DNA of 64,000 bases from Allokutzneria multivorans (lineage in GTDB: Bacteria > Actinomycetota > Actinomycetes > Mycobacteriales > Pseudonocardiaceae): positions 354,754 to 418,753 of the forward strand of contig NZ_BAABAL010000009.1 in NCBI RefSeq assembly GCF_039537405.1. Direction: 5' to 3'. Shown here piece by piece: positions 62,102 to 64,000 of the stretch. Positions within the stretch are counted from its first letter, which is position 1. Every line of letters begins with the position of its first letter. The translations under genes and the position numbers were made by a program. The notes beneath the pieces are model-generated. The model saw only the letters and a list, made by a program, of their open reading frames with translations, was not told the origin of the DNA and searched no databases.

Positions 62102-63799
62102 ATGAGACCAAAGCCGTTCTCCCGCCGTGCTGCCCTCAAGCTCGGCGTCGCCGCCTCGCTGCTGCCGCCCTCGCTCGGGGAAGCGTTGGCGAGCCCGCCG
62201 CGCCCGGGTGGGTTGCGCGCCATCGAGCACGTCGTCTTCCTGATGCAGGAGAACAGGTCCTTCGACCACTACTACGGCTCGCTGCGCGGAGTTCGCGGGT
62301 TCGGCGACCGCCACGCGCTGGAGCTGCCCGACGGTCGTTCGGTGTTCGACCAGGGCGTGCTGCCGTTCGCGGTCCGGGACGCGGCGAACCGCAAGGACGT
62401 CCAGTTCATCGGCGACCTCGACCACACCTGGGAGGGCGGCCACAAGGCGCTCAACGGCGGGTGGAACAACGGTTGGGTAGCAGCGAAGACGGCCGCGACC
62501 ATGGCGTACTACGACCGCCAGGACCTGCCGTTCCACTACGAGCTGGCCGACACGTTCACGATCTGCGACGCCTACCACTGCTCCGTGCCGAGCTCCACGA
62601 GTCCGAACCGCAACTACTGGGTCAGCGGCTACACGGGCTTCGAGGCCAACGGCAAACGCGCGATCGGCAACGCCGCTTACGCCGAGGACACGCACCCCGG
62701 CTACTCGTGGATGACCTATCCGCAGCGCTTGGAGGCGGCCGGCCACAGCTGGCGCGTGTACCAGGAGTGGGACAACTTCCAGGACAACAACCTGGAGTTC
62801 TTCGTGACGTTCAAAGAGATCGCGCGCCGCGTGCTGCCTTCGGGCTACAGCAGCTTGACCGCGTTCTACGAGGCGTTGGCGAAGCTTCCGGAGGCTGAGC
62901 AGGACGCGTTGCTGGCGCGGCTTGAAGACGGTGTTCGTCGGTTGTCGGCTTCGGATCGGCAGCTTTATACCCGGGGGTTGCAGCGTGTGCGGCCGAAGGG
63001 GCTCGCGGCTTCGTTCCGTGCGGACGTCGCTGCTGGGCGCTTGCCTCGCGTGAGCTACCTGGTTCCGTCCTCTGTGGACTCTGAGCATCCTGGTGCGTCT
63101 TCGCCCGCGTCGAGCGCGAACCTCACCTACGACATCATCGACGCCCTTGCGTCCAATGTGGACGTTTGGTCTCGCACGGCGTTGTTCATCACCTACGACG
63201 AGAACGACGGCTACTTCGACCACGTGCCCCCGCCGTGTCCGCCAGCGTCGGTGGCGGACGAGTACGTGGACGGCAAGCCTTTGGGGTTCGGTCCGCGCGT
63301 GCCGATGACGGTGGTGTCGCCGTGGACGGTCGGCGGGTTCGTGTGCTCGCAGACCTTCGACCACACGGCGATGATTCGCTTCGTCGAGCGGTGGTTAGGG
63401 GTGCGCGAGCCGAACATCAGCGCTTGGCGTCGTCGGGTGTCCGGGGATTTGACGTCGGCGTTCGATTTCTCGCGGGTTGAGCGGTGGCCTGCGGTTCGGC
63501 AGCCGGGGGTTGTGCCGCCGTTCAGCGGGCGGTGGCGGCCTGTTCCGCCGGGGGTTCAGGCGATGCCTCGGCAGGAGAGCGGGGGTCGGCGGGCGCGGGT
63601 TTTGCCTTATCGGGCTGAGGTGTTTGTGGACGGGGGGCGGTTGGTGTTGCGGAATCGCGGGTCTGCGAGCGTGCACTTTGCTGTGTACGTGTATTCGACT
63701 TTGGAGGTTTTGCGGTTTGATGTGTTGGGGGAGGAGGTGGTTTCTGTGCCTTCTGGGAGGTTTGCGGTTTTGGGGGCTGGGCGGCGATGGGATTTTTAG
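62102..63799 (+). CDS. Tat-exported phospholipase C-like phosphoesterase, single C-terminal domain
   Basis: A 565-residue enzyme of the phosphoesterase (PLC/AcpA) family. The Tat signal FSRRAALKLG is near residue 7. The active-site region is VVFLMQENRSFDHYYG, followed by CDAYHCSVPSSTSPNRNYWVSG and TYDENDGYFDHVPPP, which carry metal ligands. Typical actinobacterial PLCs reach about 690 residues with two C-terminal DUF756 domains; here there is at most one (YRAEVFVDGGRLVLRNRGSASVHFAVYVY). From about 63400 the coding strand turns strongly G+T-rich, and the gene ends just before the structured repeat at 63862. Confidence 0.88.
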   Translation: MRPKPFSRRAALKLGVAASLLPPSLGEALASPPRPGGLRAIEHVVFLMQENRSFDHYYGSLRGVRGFGDRHALELPDGRSVFDQGVLPFAVRDAANRKDVQFIGDLDHTWEGGHKALNGGWNNGWVAAKTAATMAYYDRQDLPFHYELADTFTICDAYHCSVPSSTSPNRNYWVSGYTGFEANGKRAIGNAAYAEDTHPGYSWMTYPQRLEAAGHSWRVYQEWDNFQDNNLEFFVTFKEIARRVLPSGYSSLTAFYEALAKLPEAEQDALLARLEDGVRRLSASDRQLYTRGLQRVRPKGLAASFRADVAAGRLPRVSYLVPSSVDSEHPGASSPASSANLTYDIIDALASNVDVWSRTALFITYDENDGYFDHVPPPCPPASVADEYVDGKPLGFGPRVPMTVVSPWTVGGFVCSQTFDHTAMIRFVERWLGVREPNISAWRRRVSGDLTSAFDFSRVERWPAVRQPGVVPPFSGRWRPVPPGVQAMPRQESGGRRARVLPYRAEVFVDGGRLVLRNRGSASVHFAVYVYSTLEVLRFDVLGEEVVSVPSGRFAVLGAGRRWDF

Positions 63800-63861
63800 C
63801 TCTTTGGTTGCGGGGTGCGGTTGGGTTTCCCGGTTGAGTTGGGTTCGCCGTTTTTCGCGTG

Positions 63862-63972
63862 GGGTCGGCTTGACCTGGGAACCCCTTGCGCGTGCCCCTG
63901 GGCCTTACAGGGGCACGGGATAGAACCCCGGCCCTCGCGCGAGCGTATGGCACGCGCACCCCAGGTAAAGCC
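63862..63972. repeat. Structured ~115-bp repeat element, copy 2 (possible ncRNA)
   Basis: The same layout as 27098-27213. The closing stem is GGCTTGACCTGGG / CCCAGGTAAAGCC. CGTGCCCCTG (63891-63900) forms a perfect 10-bp hairpin with CAGGGGCACG (63908-63917) around a 7-nt loop. TGCGCGTGCC (63887-63896) can alternatively pair with GGCACGCGCA (63949-63958). CTCGC/GCGAG forms a further small stem. The rest of the end region (63973-64000) shows nothing. Confidence 0.65.
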
Positions 63973-64000
63973 TCGGTCGCGTTGTGCGCCTTGCGTTTTG

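Overview
The window is GC-rich (around 70%) DNA from a filamentous actinomycete. Two AfsR/SARP-type regulators, DUF222-HNH genes, DUF3040 and DUF3558 proteins, a HelD/HelR-type helicase, many GTG starts and many 4-base stop/start overlaps all fit the Pseudonocardiaceae or a close relative. The family assignment is inferred from gene content and style, not from a search. There are no rRNA genes, tRNA genes, CRISPR arrays, phage modules or intact insertion sequences.

Layout. 1-8.8 kb: a truncated DUF222-HNH gene, a SARP regulator with a glycosyltransferase, the first of five GT87-type membrane glycosyltransferases, an SRPBCC/ArsR stress operon with clear palindromic operators, a TetR/quinone oxidoreductase pair with a shared operator, and ohr. 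8.8-12.3 kb: a 217-bp foldback (MITE-like) element, then a compact RiPP cassette: XRE regulator, divergent radical SAM/SPASM maturase, and a 61-residue precursor with four W-D-x motifs (three-residue cyclophane type), followed by a convergent pentapeptide-repeat protein. 12.3-26 kb: peptide deformylase, DUF3040, NCS1 permease, a secreted GH5 glycanase, an ArsR/MFS pair, a PucR regulator, a YbdK-type ligase, small secreted proteins, a glutathionylspermidine-synthase-like ATP-grasp enzyme and a 1008-residue AfsR-like regulator. 26-32.4 kb: an MBL hydrolase, a structured repeat, a second DUF222-HNH gene, a frameshifted gene, a ROK regulator, and a sugar-transporter/HAD/AraC/VOC string.

32.4-40.5 kb is one leftward polysaccharide operon: spherulin-4 (Sph3/GH135-like) hydrolase, NAD-epimerase, nucleotidyltransferase, LegB-like 4,6-dehydratase, a multi-spanning membrane protein, a PelF-like GT4 and a secreted Agd3-like (CE18) deacetylase. 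These parts match the fungal galactosaminogalactan and bacterial Pel systems. 41-47 kb carries a VKOR/PPOX pair and a leftward array of four GT87 paralogues. 47-51.5 kb has a HelR-type helicase, an Imm1-domain fusion and a GNAT-like/coiled-coil protein. 51.6-62 kb is a partner-switching stress-signalling region: a STAS protein, a SpoIIE-HATPase-STAS fusion, a 1589-residue poly-HAMP hybrid histidine kinase and a second PAS-GAF-SpoIIE phosphatase. A Tat-exported phospholipase-C-like enzyme ends the window.

Across these genes lie several repeat families that ordinary annotation would miss. One is a 30-bp palindromic unit in four arrays, one of them translated in frame as a 10-residue repeat. Another is a ~115-bp foldable element with two alternative stems, present twice. 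There is also a foldback MITE with an internally deleted relative, two translationally chained 13-codon minigenes, a 21-bp coding repeat, and a recurring TCCACWGTGGA palindrome scattered through coding DNA.
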